Origin: Candidatus Anammoxibacter sp.
Lineage (GTDB): Bacteria; Planctomycetota; Brocadiia; Brocadiales; Anammoxibacteraceae
Length of the DNA stretch: 64,000 bases
Assembly: GCA_021777055.1 (NCBI GenBank)
Contig: JAIQZO010000055.1
Location: 1-64,000 of the forward strand
Direction: 5' to 3'
The notes beneath the pieces were generated by a model. The model saw only the letters and a list, made by a program, of their open reading frames with translations. It ran no database searches and was not told the DNA's origin. Below, piece by piece: positions 33,666 through 43,994 of this stretch. Within the stretch, counting starts at the first letter, position 1. Each line of letters starts with the position of its first letter. Made by a program: the position numbers and the translations under genes.

Positions 33666-36041
33666 TTATCCTCCTTGCCCGACATTAAAGCTAAATCGCT
33701 GAAGCTCATCCCCGTCCTCTTGAAGGAGAGGAAATGCCCAATCAAGGGAAATAACTGCACGTCCAAAAATAGGCAAACTGATACGCGCTCCAAAACCTAA
33801 CGAAGCACGAATATTGGCCGTACCAAGATCACCAATATCCCTATCGGCCTTACCCGCATCAAAAAACGCCACCCCCCTTAGCATATCTTTTATTACAGGA
33901 AAGTTATACTCAGCGGAACCTAAAATCAGTATATTTCCACCAATCTGTTGTTTGTCTTCAAGAGGTGATGCCCCCCTGAACTTGAATCCCCTGATAGATC
34001 CTGTACCACCGGCAAAGAACCTTTCAAAGATAGGCACCTCTTCACCTGACGTTGTTTCAACCATGCCAAGTGATCCACCAATAGTTAATGTGTGTTTTCC
34101 TTTTTTACGCGAATTATAAACGGTGTGATACTTTTGCCCAGAAACAATAAATTTCCATATCTCTACATCAAGCGTCGATATTTCAACAGATGCCTCAGCC
34201 AAGTACCCCTTTGACGGAAGGAACGGATTGTCTCTTGTGCTCAAATTTGTCTTAAATTCTACTCCTAGTTTTGTATGGCTACCTTCGATATCAAAAACAT
34301 CCTGTGGAATAGTTTTGTTAGCGGGGTCGAATCTTTCATCTATGTTTATGTCCTCAATACTAATAGCCTCAATGGCAGGCGTCACACCAACAGTCATATG
34401 TTTATTTATACGAGTACCAAGACTTATTCTGCCACCTTTTCGTTTTTCATCATAGTCCTCACGCTTTCGTCCAAAAGAAAAAAGGCTAACTCCGGCACTA
34501 TACTTACTATCATAAACTGCTGGATTAAATACCGAGATAGAGGCTTCCTGCTTTTTTAACCCCGGAGCCAGCCTTATATTAAAAACATGACCAGCACCAC
34601 GAAAAGCATTTCCAGAAACAAGATCGCTAAGATCCTTAGGCATATCAAAGATATCAAAGTTTTTATCCGTATATGATATATCTCCAAAGATACCAACGTT
34701 CGCACCGAATCCTCCACCAAAACGCAGAGTACCACTTCTCCCCTCTTTTACGTCAACAAGCACGTTTTGCCCATTCGGTTCTTTACCCGGTTCAAAACTT
34801 ATGCTTACCGGTCCACCTGAATTCATATCAAAATATCCCGTGTTAATTAATCTCTGTTGGCTTTCACGAATCCTTGAAACATCCAAATGCTGACCTGGAA
34901 GGAAAGTAAGTTGTCTCCTTATAACATTATCTTTGGTCTTATCATTACCCTTAATCTTAATCTGCTCAATGAATACCCGTCCGTTTTCTGTTAAGTTATA
35001 AACAATGTCGACATTTGTATTATTAGGATCAAAATAGTGTTTTTCGTCAATCTTTACTCTAGTAAAACCCTGCTCACCATATAGCGACCTCATCTCAAAG
35101 ATATCCTTCTCTAGAAGTTCTAACAAGAAAGGACCTCCCTCAACTAGCTGTAAACTTTTTAAAAGCTCTTTTTCCGCAAAGATAGTTTGGCCTTTTACAC
35201 TGATTTTATTAACAAAGTACCGTTCATTTTCACGCACATTAATGAGAATAAACATGTCTTTCTTATCTTTGCTATAACTAATTGTAGAATCGATTTCAGC
35301 ATCAAGCCATCCTTTTTGCCTATAAAATGCCTTTAACCTTTCAACGTCTTGTTCAAGTGCGGTTTTATCATAGGCGCCTCTATAAAGGAGGGTAGGGAAA
35401 CGTTTGGGTTTTGTCTTCATATATTTGCCTAATTTCTTCTTGCTAATCGACGCATTACCTTTAAAATCCACAGATTTAACCCGAATCTGAGGCCCTTCAT
35501 TTATGTGATAAATTATTGAAACGGCGCCGCTGGACTTTCTTTCTTCAACCCTTATCTTTACAAACAGATAACCCTTTTCCAAATAAAGGTTCCGTATTTT
35601 ATCTTCATCTAGTTTAAGCAGATATAATCTTAAATCATCATTCTCCAGCAAATCAATAGATGACCTTAGTTTTCTTTCAGTAATTGCGACATTACCAACA
35701 AATTTTATATTCTTGACTACAGGCCTTTCATATACATTAAAAATAATCCTGATACCGCCATCAAACTGCTCAACTTCTACGTCAATACTATCAAAAAACC
35801 CAAGAGACCATATTGCATCAACATCCTTGCTTATACCCTCAGAAGAGTATATATCGCCTATTTTTGTTGTAATTGTACTGTTTATAGCGGCAGTACTGAT
35901 CCTGCGATGCCCCCTTACATCTATTTTTTTTATGACCTTATACTTATCAAGGTTTTGTTCTGCAAAAGAGTTATCGCTATTGCAAAACAAAACCCAGACA
36001 GATAAAAACGTTACTATTAATGTTATACGCCTACATGTCAT
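33666..36041 (-). CDS. bamA: outer membrane protein assembly factor BamA
   Basis: 791 residues. Signal peptide at residues 1-27 (LIVTFLSVWVLFCNS). Five POTRA-type repeats span about 30-420, recognised by strand-helix-helix-strand units such as IKKIDVRGHRRIS, VKNIKFVGNVAIT, IRVKSVDFKGNASIS, VNKISVKGQTIF and IEQIKIKGNDKT. A beta-barrel follows, ending with an aromatic-poor strand FSFNVGQGG. The barrel signature FFAGGTGSIRGF is the conserved VRGF-type loop. Full length for the family. It leads the bamA-ompH-lpxC-lpxA gene string. Confidence 0.94.
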   Translation of the reverse strand: MTCRRITLIVTFLSVWVLFCNSDNSFAEQNLDKYKVIKKIDVRGHRRISTAAINSTITTKIGDIYSSEGISKDVDAIWSLGFFDSIDVEVEQFDGGIRIIFNVYERPVVKNIKFVGNVAITERKLRSSIDLLENDDLRLYLLKLDEDKIRNLYLEKGYLFVKIRVEERKSSGAVSIIYHINEGPQIRVKSVDFKGNASISKKKLGKYMKTKPKRFPTLLYRGAYDKTALEQDVERLKAFYRQKGWLDAEIDSTISYSKDKKDMFILINVRENERYFVNKISVKGQTIFAEKELLKSLQLVEGGPFLLELLEKDIFEMRSLYGEQGFTRVKIDEKHYFDPNNTNVDIVYNLTENGRVFIEQIKIKGNDKTKDNVIRRQLTFLPGQHLDVSRIRESQQRLINTGYFDMNSGGPVSISFEPGKEPNGQNVLVDVKEGRSGTLRFGGGFGANVGIFGDISYTDKNFDIFDMPKDLSDLVSGNAFRGAGHVFNIRLAPGLKKQEASISVFNPAVYDSKYSAGVSLFSFGRKREDYDEKRKGGRISLGTRINKHMTVGVTPAIEAISIEDINIDERFDPANKTIPQDVFDIEGSHTKLGVEFKTNLSTRDNPFLPSKGYLAEASVEISTLDVEIWKFIVSGQKYHTVYNSRKKGKHTLTIGGSLGMVETTSGEEVPIFERFFAGGTGSIRGFKFRGASPLEDKQQIGGNILILGSAEYNFPVIKDMLRGVAFFDAGKADRDIGDLGTANIRASLGFGARISLPIFGRAVISLDWAFPLLQEDGDELQRFSFNVGQGG

Positions 36042-36595
36042 ATTTTTTTTGTAACTACCGTAATAATGAGTTTAAAGACTATAAATCTAAATATTACCTT
36101 GCATCCTGTCTCTTAACTTCCATATCCTAGCTGCAGATTCACCATACTATGAGTATGGTCGTTTAAAACATACATTTAGAGAATTTTCCGATTCGTGCAA
36201 ATTATTATTACTGAAGTAATAGAGTGTTGGAGCGATTAAAGAAAAAAGCAACAAGAGATAACTCCAATACTCTATTATTTCATTTATTAGTTACAGCATT
36301 TGGGTTTCATATAGTATTACAGCATTACTTCAAAAAAATGTTTTTTAAAAGGTTCTGTAGATTTTATGAGATATAGAATTAAGGAGACATGAATCAGGAC
36401 AAAGGATAACAGATGAAGAAAGTACATACTAATCTCGTGATCAAAAGCATGGTAAAATAAATACAAATCTATGCTTCATACTGAAGGCTTTATTCTAAAT
36501 TTTGTCCCATGAATTCTGTACCTCCCAATTTGTTTGCGGCTTTGCCACTATATGAATATGTAAAGTATAATTATATTACATTAAAAATGCAACAC
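36042..36595. other. gene-free stretch between bamA and dnaB
   Basis: No gene seen. It contains the hairpin at 36213-36281, a degenerate repeat about 36395-36560 related to 53930-54045, and the boundary word gcggctttgccactata at about 36535. Confidence 0.5.
36213..36281. repeat. 20-bp inverted repeat
   Basis: gaagtaatagagtgttggag at 36213-36232 pairs with ctccaatactctattatttc at 36262-36281, with two mismatches, around a 29-base loop. There is no T-run, so a terminator is unlikely. It could be a structured RNA or a remnant of a mobile element. Confidence 0.65.
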
Positions 36596-37951
36596 TTACA
36601 GTTCTGCACTATCATATGTCTCTTCCGTAGAAGTATATGGTTCAAATCGCATATAACCGGCAATAAAAGTTAACTTTATGGTATCAGTAGGACCATTTCT
36701 CTGTTTAGCAATGTTAAGTTCCGCTACTCCCGGCGTCTTTTCATGATCATAATACTCATCCCTGTGAAGAAGCATAATTACATCCGCATCCTGTTCAATG
36801 GACCCAGATTCTCTTAAATCTGACATCCTGGGTTTATGTCCTTCGCGCATTTCAACTGACCTGTTTAGCTGAGAGACCGCAATTACAGGCACTTTAAGTT
36901 CCCTTGCTAAAGATTTAAGACTACGGGAAATAAATGAAATCTCCTGTTGTCTGCTCTCAACCTGAGGCGCTTCAAGCAACTGTAAATAGTCAACAACTAT
37001 AAGCTGAATATCATTCTGCGCTTTCAATCTTCTAGCCTTTGCCCTGAGTTCAAGAATAGTAAGCCCGGGAGTGTCATCAATAAAGATAGGCGCATTAGAC
37101 AATGTCCCCATTGCCATGGTCAGATTACCCCACTCCGAATCTTGTAACAATCCTCTGCGCATCTTATATGCATCTATTCTTGCATGTGAACATAACATAT
37201 TCTGCGCTATCTGGGTTGCAGACATTTCCAATGAAAAAAGTACAGCCCCTGCTCCACTTTTAACCCCAACATTTTCCAAGATATTTAGAGCAAAACTTGT
37301 CTTCCCCATACTTGGCCTTGCAGCTACAATTATCAGTTCTGAATGCTGCAGTCCGCAGGTAATATCATCTAGATCACAAAACCCAGTAGATACCCCGGTA
37401 AGCCTGTCTTTTCTGTCATGAAGGGCATCAATACGATCAAATGTCTCTTTTAATACATCGTGCAATCGATTGGAATTGCTTTGGAACTTTTTCTGAGTAA
37501 TCTCAAATATGGCACTTTCAGATTTGTCCAATAATGTATCAGAATCATTGCCCTCAATATAGGCATCCTGCTGTATTTTTATAGCTGCCTCTATCAAACT
37601 CCTCTTAACGCTCTTTTCTTTGACTATCCTCGCGTAATATTCAACATTAGCAGCTACAGGCACAGACTCTTCCAACTCCATCAGATAGCCAATACCACCA
37701 ACCTCATCCAGTATATCCCTTTTTTCAAGTTCCTGCTTGAGAATCAGAAGATCTACTGCATCACCTCGGTCATATAGGTCTGTAATTGCCTGAAAAAGTT
37801 TTTTATGTGCTTTTTTATAGAAACTGTCCCTATCCAGAAGCTGTACTACAATATCGATAACATCATTTTCCAGGATCATAGCTCCCAAAACACTAACTTC
37901 TGCATCTTCACTTACGGGAAGTTTACGTTCAGCTGCTAATAACGGATTCAT
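36596..37951 (-). CDS. dnaB: replicative DNA helicase
   Basis: 451 residues, usual DnaB length. The N-terminal domain starts PVSEDAEVSVLGAMI. The RecA-type domain has Walker A ARPSMGKTSFALN, Walker B LIVVDYLQLL and the block SRQQEISFISRSLKSLARE. The later block RESGSIEQDADVIMLLHRDEYY is also typical. It unwinds DNA at the fork. Its ATG overlaps the rplI stop by four bases (ATGA), so the two are translationally coupled, as in many bacteria. Confidence 0.96.
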   Translation of the reverse strand: MNPLLAAERKLPVSEDAEVSVLGAMILENDVIDIVVQLLDRDSFYKKAHKKLFQAITDLYDRGDAVDLLILKQELEKRDILDEVGGIGYLMELEESVPVAANVEYYARIVKEKSVKRSLIEAAIKIQQDAYIEGNDSDTLLDKSESAIFEITQKKFQSNSNRLHDVLKETFDRIDALHDRKDRLTGVSTGFCDLDDITCGLQHSELIIVAARPSMGKTSFALNILENVGVKSGAGAVLFSLEMSATQIAQNMLCSHARIDAYKMRRGLLQDSEWGNLTMAMGTLSNAPIFIDDTPGLTILELRAKARRLKAQNDIQLIVVDYLQLLEAPQVESRQQEISFISRSLKSLARELKVPVIAVSQLNRSVEMREGHKPRMSDLRESGSIEQDADVIMLLHRDEYYDHEKTPGVAELNIAKQRNGPTDTIKLTFIAGYMRFEPYTSTEETYDSAEL

Positions 37952-38439
37952 ATTTCCTCTTTTACCTCTGCCGCATTTTCAGTTTTCACCGCTTCATTTT
38001 CGTTTACAACCCACAATTTGATATTTGTTTTTATTTCTGAAGAAATAGCGATAGTTACATTATATACATCACACTGCTTAATAGGCTCTTCAAGAACTAC
38101 CATGTTCTCTTCGACATTAAACCCCTGTTTCTTTAGCTCATCAGCAATCATATGTGCAGAAACTGAACCAAATAATTTACCATCTTCATTTGCCCTAGCC
38201 GGAATTGTACAAGAGAAATCTCTTAATTCATCTGCCAATGCAGTTAGAACAGTATTTTCTTCTCTTCTTCTTACCTCTTCTTTTCTTTTAGCACTTTCCA
38301 TCTGCTTTATCGCACCAGGCGTCACATGAACACCAAGACCTTTGGGCAAAAGGAAATTTCTCGCATAACCATTTGCAACATTAACGACGTCGCCAATTCT
38401 CCCAAGTTTTTCAACTCTTTTTTTTAATAATAGTTTCAT
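37948..38439 (-). CDS. rplI: 50S ribosomal protein L9
   Basis: 163 residues from the ATG at 38439 (GGAG 8 nt upstream). The N-terminal L9 domain MKLLLKKRVEKLGRIGDVVNVANGYARNFLLPKGLG is textbook, here quoted only in outline by its VANGYARNFLLP core. A charged connecting helix and the C-terminal domain (KLFGSVSAHMIADELKKQG) follow. A short acidic tail (NAAEVKEEI) is added. Overlaps dnaB by four bases. Confidence 0.95.
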   Translation of the reverse strand: MKLLLKKRVEKLGRIGDVVNVANGYARNFLLPKGLGVHVTPGAIKQMESAKRKEEVRRREENTVLTALADELRDFSCTIPARANEDGKLFGSVSAHMIADELKKQGFNVEENMVVLEEPIKQCDVYNVTIAISSEIKTNIKLWVVNENEAVKTENAAEVKEEI

Positions 38440-38855
38440 CAAATTTTCTCCAACACCATAATTTACAAATTAAGCTTTTAGTTTGCTTATAACCAACCAG
38501 ATCATAAATCTATTTTTTAATTATATGGAAACAGGTTTTATTTTATAGATCTATCCATTTTTAACTATGAGAACATTAGGAAGGTATTAATGGAAGAATG
38601 TGTTCTTACTTTCTCTAAGAGAGAAGTATAAAGCAAAAACGGAAGGATTAAAGCTCTAATTTTCATAGAATCTTAATCAGAGAAGAATTGCATCTCTAGT
38701 AGAATTCTGTTTAAGAAAGAGCTTAACAACAACACATTTGATTAATATAAACAACATCTTCTGATACTTTTAAGCTAAAATCAAATGTTCAGTCCATACT
38801 ACAAAAATAAACTTAATGACACCGCACCTAACAAAGAAAAAAAGCAGACAAGCAA
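38440..38855. other. gene-free stretch between rpsR and rplI
   Basis: About 415 bp inside the rpsF-ssb-rpsR-rplI-dnaB string. No gene or known repeat is seen. It probably separates the string into two transcription units. Confidence 0.45.
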
Positions 38856-39104
38856 TCAAATGTAAGGAATCAAAGCCATAAAACGTGCACGTTTCACTGC
38901 AACCTTTGCCATTCTTTGATGTTTTGCACAATTACCAGATCTTCTTCTAGAGAATAACTTTCCCTGGCTGTTTGTCATTTTATGAAGTTGTTGAGGATCT
39001 CTGTAATCTAAAACATCCAATTTTTCCAAACAAAACCTGCACTTTTTTTTCTCACTAAACCTGTTTTTATTTACATTAGATCTAAATCTTTTCTTTCTTA
39101 TCAT
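38856..39104 (-). CDS. rpsR: 30S ribosomal protein S18
   Basis: 82 residues. The S18 core is DVLDYRDPQQLHKMTNSQGKL with RRRSGNCAKHQRMAKVAVKRARFMALIPY at the C-terminus (quoted by its end VKRARFMALIPY). Zinc-ribbon cysteines are retained (CRFC, then NCAKH), the zinc-binding type of S18. It lies downstream of ssb in the standard order. Confidence 0.95.
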   Translation of the reverse strand: MIRKKRFRSNVNKNRFSEKKKCRFCLEKLDVLDYRDPQQLHKMTNSQGKLFSRRRSGNCAKHQRMAKVAVKRARFMALIPYI

Positions 39105-39145
39105 ATTTAATTTTCCTATTAATTATATCCAGACAAACTATATTT

Positions 39146-39583
39146 CTAAAAAGGAACATCATCAATATTACTTACATTATTATCTGATACGGGTTTCTCA
39201 CTCTGCATAGGCGGCTTCTCTTCAGCAAACGCAGAAGAATCATTGTTCTTTTGCGAACTACCTACAAACTCAAAGTTCTCCGCCATAACGGACAACCTAT
39301 TCCTTTTTTGACCATCCTGAGATTCCCATTGTTCAAAACGAAGACGACCTTCAATAAAAATAGACGATCCCTTGCTAAAATATTCACTTATAACTTCAGC
39401 CCTTCTACCAAACATACTAACATCAACAAAACAGGTCTCTTTTTTCTGTTCACCGTCCTGTGCCTTGTACATCCTGTTAATAGCCATCCCAAAACGAGCA
39501 ATTGCAGTGCCACCGGCAGTATAACGCAACTCCGGGTCCCTGGTAAGATTGCCCATTAAAAGTACTTTATTAAAGTTAGACAT
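39146..39583 (-). CDS. ssb: single-stranded DNA-binding protein
   Basis: 145 residues from the ATG at 39583, with AAGGA 8 nt upstream. The OB-fold opens FNKVLLMGNLTRDPELRYT and contains FVDVSMFGRRAEVISEYFSKGSSIFIEG (seen as GRRAEVISEYFSKG). The acidic tail ends IDDVPF, the conserved C-terminal tip that binds partner proteins. It protects single-stranded DNA in replication and repair. Confidence 0.95.
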   Translation of the reverse strand: MSNFNKVLLMGNLTRDPELRYTAGGTAIARFGMAINRMYKAQDGEQKKETCFVDVSMFGRRAEVISEYFSKGSSIFIEGRLRFEQWESQDGQKRNRLSVMAENFEFVGSSQKNNDSSAFAEEKPPMQSEKPVSDNNVSNIDDVPF

Positions 39584-39630
39584 ATCAATCCTTTCGGATA
39601 AAGTTACAGCAACAATTAACACCCTACAAT

Positions 39631-40128
39631 TCAGTCTACAGTCGCAGGTTTTTCTTCCTCTTCAACATTCTCCGCATCTGCTTTTTCAATATCGTCAGTA
39701 ACAACAACCGGCTCTTCCACCACCTCTTCTTCTTTCTTGACATCAGGAGAACTAGTATTATTCTCCGATTCTGACGACGCAATCTCACCACTTGTTGCAG
39801 GCATTGGCTTTGGTAATGAATTTTTCCTCAGGTCATCCCTTAGGATTAACGATCTTATTACACTCTCAGAAAGACTAAAATCATGACGTATCTTTGTAAT
39901 AGAGGAACCATCAGCATTAAATAGCACGATTATGTATGTTCCGCGGGTGTGGTCACCTATATTAAAGGCTAATTTCCTCTCTTCCCATTTATTTAGTTCT
40001 ATTACTTCAGCTCCGTGTTTTGTTAATACACCCTGAATATGATCAACCAAATTATCCCAATCATCATTAGCGGCTGTGTTACCAACCAGAAACATACCTT
40101 CATACCGATGCAATTTATTATCCTCCAA
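39631..40128 (-). CDS. rpsF: 30S ribosomal protein S6 with long acidic tail
   Basis: 165 residues. The S6 domain (residues about 8-105) shows RYEGMFLVGN, ELNKWEERKLAFNIGDHTRG and the RHDFSLSESVIRSLILRD block. The last 60 residues are a low-complexity acidic extension (EEEVVEEPVVVTDDIEKADA) not present in E. coli S6, although some Glu tails are known in the family through modification. It starts the rpsF-ssb-rpsR block, 66 bp downstream of rplY. Confidence 0.93.
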   Translation of the reverse strand: MEDNKLHRYEGMFLVGNTAANDDWDNLVDHIQGVLTKHGAEVIELNKWEERKLAFNIGDHTRGTYIIVLFNADGSSITKIRHDFSLSESVIRSLILRDDLRKNSLPKPMPATSGEIASSESENNTSSPDVKKEEEVVEEPVVVTDDIEKADAENVEEEEKPATVD

Positions 40129-40194
40129 AAGTGATAGCTACAAATTTTTTTTATACAACAATCAACCTACAAATCATCATGAACAAAGGGGCGA

Positions 40195-40821
40195 CTACTC
40201 TTCCCCTTCACCACTCTCTTTCTTAGAAGCAATGACTTCAGGCTCGTCCTGTACCTCTTCCTCCGATTCACCCTTTTCAACTACGACATGCACTGACGCA
40301 ACAGTACTATCGGGGCTATTTGTAATACTTGCGCCTTCGGGAATTACTAAATCTTTTACCAAAATAGATTGGTCGAGATCCAAACCAGAAACATCTGCTC
40401 GTATCTTTTCCGGAATCGCAGTAACAACGCATTCTATAACAACATTTTTCAGTAAGTGCGTTAACACACCATGTTTCTTATGTCCGATCGGCTCACCATA
40501 AAGTTCAACAGGCACATCAACTGTCACCTTTTCTCCAACATCAACACGGGCAAAATCAACATGTAAAATGTTATCTCCCAAATAATCGTACTGCACTTCT
40601 TTTACAATGGCATTTTCTTTAGTGCTATCCCACTCTAACTGCACCATTCTTGCTTTAGCCTTTAGCGCATCATGCAAAACTGCAGAAGTAACAGACAAAT
40701 TCACACACTCTTGCTTATGTCCGTATAAAACAGTAGGTATAACACCTTCTTTACGTAGCCTTTTCACAGAATTACTACCAACCTCATTTCGCAACATAAC
40801 AGGTAACGTAAAAATAGACAC
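40195..40821 (-). CDS. rplY: 50S ribosomal protein L25, general stress protein CTC type
   Basis: 208 residues starting at GTG (40821), with AAAGGAG 10 nt upstream. The 5S rRNA-binding L25 domain (RKEGVIPTVLYGHKQ) covers residues 1-95. The TL5/CTC C-terminal beta domain (TVDVPVELYGEPIG, then LDLDQSILVKDLVIPEG) and an acidic tail ending GEGEE follow. It lies downstream of prs. The usual next gene pth, encoding peptidyl-tRNA hydrolase, is missing here. Confidence 0.93.
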   Translation of the reverse strand: MSIFTLPVMLRNEVGSNSVKRLRKEGVIPTVLYGHKQECVNLSVTSAVLHDALKAKARMVQLEWDSTKENAIVKEVQYDYLGDNILHVDFARVDVGEKVTVDVPVELYGEPIGHKKHGVLTHLLKNVVIECVVTAIPEKIRADVSGLDLDQSILVKDLVIPEGASITNSPDSTVASVHVVVEKGESEEEVQDEPEVIASKKESGEGEE

Positions 40822-41061
40822 TTAATTAATCTCCTTTCAAAATCAATTCTTTTGCTATACTAAACGAGCACACAAATGAAACATTTAGTGATTCAGGTTT
40901 TGGTTAGATTTGGATGTTACAATTGTAAAATCCCCCAATACAAACATATCGGAAAATTATAACTGAATAACATTCAAATATAACCGAAAAATGGATCGCA
41001 AAATGTCGCATCCATGTTCCCGTCAAGCATAAACATCTATATAACCAAAAAATAGGAACAA

Positions 41062-42036
41062 TTACGGTTCTGCAAACATAGAACTAATAGATTCATTAAG
41101 ATGTATCCTTCTTATAGATTCACCTAACAACTCATCTATTGACAACACCTTTATTTTATCTCCCAGCGACTTAGCATTTTCATTTAGAGGTATCGTATCT
41201 GTAACCGCCAACTCTTTAATAGGAGCATTCCGCATCTTTTCTACCGCGTTACCACACAGAAGCGGATGAGTGGCACCGACGTAAATATCCTTTGCCCCCT
41301 TCTCCTTTAAAATATTTGCGGCCTGAACAATAGATCCACCCGTCGCTATCATATCATCAACGATTACAACATTTTTACCTTTTACATCACCAATAACAAA
41401 ACCAACTTCAGTCTCATCCGGCCCAACCCTGCGTTTATCAACAATTGCCAATTTTATCTTCAGACTCTCTGAATAAAGCCTAGCATTTTTAATACCCCCC
41501 ACATCAGGAGACAAAACAACCAGATCAGGTATATTTAAACTCTCGTAGTATTTAGAAATCACCTGAAAAGACAAAAGATGGTCCACCGGAATATCAAAAA
41601 AACCTTGAATCTGCGCAGCATGCAAATCCATTGTTATCACACGATCCGCACCAGCCTTAGTAATCAGATTAGAAATCAGCTTTGCAGTAATAGGTACCCT
41701 GCCTTCATCCTTCCGATCCTTCCTCGCATAACCAAAATACGGCATCACCGCAGTTATCCGCTCCGCAGACGCCCTTCTGCAACAATCAATCAGGATTAAC
41801 AGTTCGGCAAGATGTTCATTTACCGGAGGACAAGTAGGCTGAATCAGAAATATATCCGCCCCCCTAATATCTTCATTAACCTTAACATTTATCTCACCAT
41901 CAGGAAACCTATCAACCGTTACATCACCAAGCGGAACTGAAAGATATTTGCATATTTGCGATGCAAGATCTAAATTTGCGCTTCCTGAAAATATTTTTAA
42001 ATTATTTATAGTTTTTAATGATTTTTTCGTACCCAT
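41062..42036 (-). CDS. prs: ribose-phosphate pyrophosphokinase
   Basis: 324 residues; makes PRPP from ribose 5-phosphate and ATP. Conserved parts are DRFPDGEINVKV, the ATP-loop segment YFGYARKDRKDEGRVPITAKL (seen as FGYARKDRKDEGR), MDLHAAQIQGFFDIPVDHL, and the PRPP-binding signature NVVIVDDMIATGGSIVQA. It sits between tRNA-Gln and rplY, an arrangement common in several Gram-negative groups. Confidence 0.95.
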   Translation of the reverse strand: MGTKKSLKTINNLKIFSGSANLDLASQICKYLSVPLGDVTVDRFPDGEINVKVNEDIRGADIFLIQPTCPPVNEHLAELLILIDCCRRASAERITAVMPYFGYARKDRKDEGRVPITAKLISNLITKAGADRVITMDLHAAQIQGFFDIPVDHLLSFQVISKYYESLNIPDLVVLSPDVGGIKNARLYSESLKIKLAIVDKRRVGPDETEVGFVIGDVKGKNVVIVDDMIATGGSIVQAANILKEKGAKDIYVGATHPLLCGNAVEKMRNAPIKELAVTDTIPLNENAKSLGDKIKVLSIDELLGESIRRIHLNESISSMFAEP

Positions 42037-42187
42037 GTCATCATCACAAAATTAGTCAAATTAATAGGGGTCAAGCTGTGTCGTTTTTAAAAGAACGGGC
42101 CTAACCAAACACACATATAACTCATGACTTATATAGTCCAAACAACACAAAGATCCTTTACCAAACAAAACAAAAGTAACAAAAATA

Positions 42188-42261
42188 TGGTTACCCGGGG
42201 AGGGCTCGAACCCCCAATAAGAGTACCAAAAACTCTGGTGTTACCATTACACTACCGGGTA
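42188..42261 (-). tRNA. tRNA-Gln (anticodon UUG)
   Basis: A complete cloverleaf on the minus strand. The acceptor TACCCGG pairs with CCGGGTA; the D-arm is GTGT/ACAC around the AATGGTA loop. The anticodon stem AGAGT/ACTCT holds the loop TTTTGGT, with anticodon TTG. The T-arm contains GTTCGAGC. Discriminator A is followed by an encoded CCA. The U1-A72 pair is typical of bacterial tRNA-Gln. It lies upstream of prs. Confidence 0.95.
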
Positions 42262-42341
42262 AAATATCTGCATATGGAAAGGGCCAAAACTGCACTACCA
42301 ACAAAGAAAAGAAACCCACCCTGCACGCAAGACAAGAATTG

Positions 42342-43994
42342 TCATCTCAGTATGGCACCCTGATCAGCAGAGGAGACAAACCTAGAATACCTCGCCAGAT
42401 AGCCATGTTTTATTTTCGGTTCAGGAGTCTGCAGCACATCCAACCGTTTCGCAATTTCATCATCAGACAAGCTCACATCTATACGCCTGTTAGGAATATC
42501 AATAACAATCTCGTCCCCATTCTCAACAATTGCTATGGGACCACGATCCATAGCTTCCGGAGACACATGACCAATACAGGGTCCACGAGTACCACCCGAA
42601 AATCGCCCGTCTGTTATCAAAGCGACAGAATCACCAAGCCCCATACCCATCAATGCTGATGTCGGAGACAACATCTCTCTCATGCCAGGACCTCCACGAG
42701 GCCCCTCGTACCTTATTATAACTGCGGTATCCGCCACTATCTCACCATCCATTATAGCCTTCATGGATTCCTCTTCACTATCAAAGACTCGAGCCGGACC
42801 GCGAAAATTTTTCATCTTTTCAGACAATGCAGTTTGTTTAACAATAGATCCTTTGGGTGCAATATTCCCCTTTAAAACTGCTATCCCCCCCTCACTGTGA
42901 TAAGCTTCCTCTTTAGATCTGATAACATCGCTATCAAACACCTCTGCACCATTTGCAATTTCCAGAATCGTTTGACCGCTAACAGTTTTACAGTCATTGA
43001 GTTCACTTGCAAGCCTTTTCATAACAGCCGGAATACCACCAGCATAATGCAGGTCTTCCAAAAAGTGATCACCACCAGGCCTAAGATTTGAAATATGCGG
43101 GACACGTAAACTTAACTCATCAAATGTCTCCAACTTTACATTCAAACCAGCTTCATTTGCAATAGCAGGAATATGTAAACAAGCATTCGTAGAACCACCC
43201 AGTGCAGTAGACACCATAATCGCATTCTCAAAGCTTTCCTTTACAAGAATCTTCCTGGCCGTAATTTTATTTTTCACCAAGTCCACTACCTTGCGACCAC
43301 TATTATAAGCTATTCTATCTCTTTCTGCAGACACCGCAAGAGCTGTCGCACCTCCAGGCAAAGCCATCCCTATAGCCTCTGACACACACGCCATTGTATT
43401 TGCCGTATATAAACCTTGACAAGAACCAGGCCCAGGACACGCCTCCAACTCCAAGCAATCCATCTCTTTCTGACTTATCTCGCCACTCTTTCTCCTTCCA
43501 ACCGCCTCAAATGTATCTCTTACAAACGAAAGACGTTTATTTCCATACCTACCGGAAATCATTGGCCCTGCAGTAACGACAATCCCTGGGATATCAAGTC
43601 TTGCAAGCCCCATAAGCATACCAGGGGTAATTTTATCACAGTTAGTAAGCAAAACCAGCCCGTCAAGACAATGAGAGGTTACAACACTCTCAACTGCATC
43701 AGCAATCAGCTCCCTCAAAGGCAATGAATAATGCATTCCTTTGTGCCCCATGGATATACCATCACAGGTACCAGGCACTCCAAATATAAAACTCACACCA
43801 CCTGCAGCATAAATCCCCTTTTCTATTGCGTTTTCAAGCTTGCGCATGTGCACATGGCCCGGAATCAGATCTGTAAAACTGCTTGCTATACCAATAAAAG
43901 GCTTACCAAGGTCTTCTTTACAGACACCAGTCGCATAAAGGAGCGATCTAGCCGGCGCTCTCTCAATCCCAATTTTTATTGTGTCACTATTCAC
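42342..43994 (-). CDS. ilvD: dihydroxy-acid dehydratase
   Basis: 550 residues; dehydrates dihydroxy acids in valine, isoleucine and leucine synthesis. The Fe-S ligands are in [13 protein letters not shown] and [35 protein letters not shown] and [20 protein letters not shown] complete the IlvD/Edd signature. Full length. It stands alone downstream of rpsI with a 517-bp gap, so it probably has its own promoter. Confidence 0.95.
   Translation of the reverse strand: MNSDTIKIGIERAPARSLLYATGVCKEDLGKPFIGIASSFTDLIPGHVHMRKLENAIEKGIYAAGGVSFIFGVPGTCDGISMGHKGMHYSLPLRELIADAVESVVTSHCLDGLVLLTNCDKITPGMLMGLARLDIPGIVVTAGPMISGRYGNKRLSFVRDTFEAVGRRKSGEISQKEMDCLELEACPGPGSCQGLYTANTMACVSEAIGMALPGGATALAVSAERDRIAYNSGRKVVDLVKNKITARKILVKESFENAIMVSTALGGSTNACLHIPAIANEAGLNVKLETFDELSLRVPHISNLRPGGDHFLEDLHYAGGIPAVMKRLASELNDCKTVSGQTILEIANGAEVFDSDVIRSKEEAYHSEGGIAVLKGNIAPKGSIVKQTALSEKMKNFRGPARVFDSEEESMKAIMDGEIVADTAVIIRYEGPRGGPGMREMLSPTSALMGMGLGDSVALITDGRFSGGTRGPCIGHVSPEAMDRGPIAIVENGDEIVIDIPNRRIDVSLSDDEIAKRLDVLQTPEPKIKHGYLARYSRFVSSADQGAILR

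Noticed and set aside
36213..36281. Inverted repeat as terminator of the bamA cluster
   Set aside because: It lies upstream of bamA, not downstream, and has no T-run.
42124..42363. Plus-strand frame across the tRNA
   Set aside because: It spans a complete tRNA-Gln cloverleaf on the other strand and is a known type of false gene.
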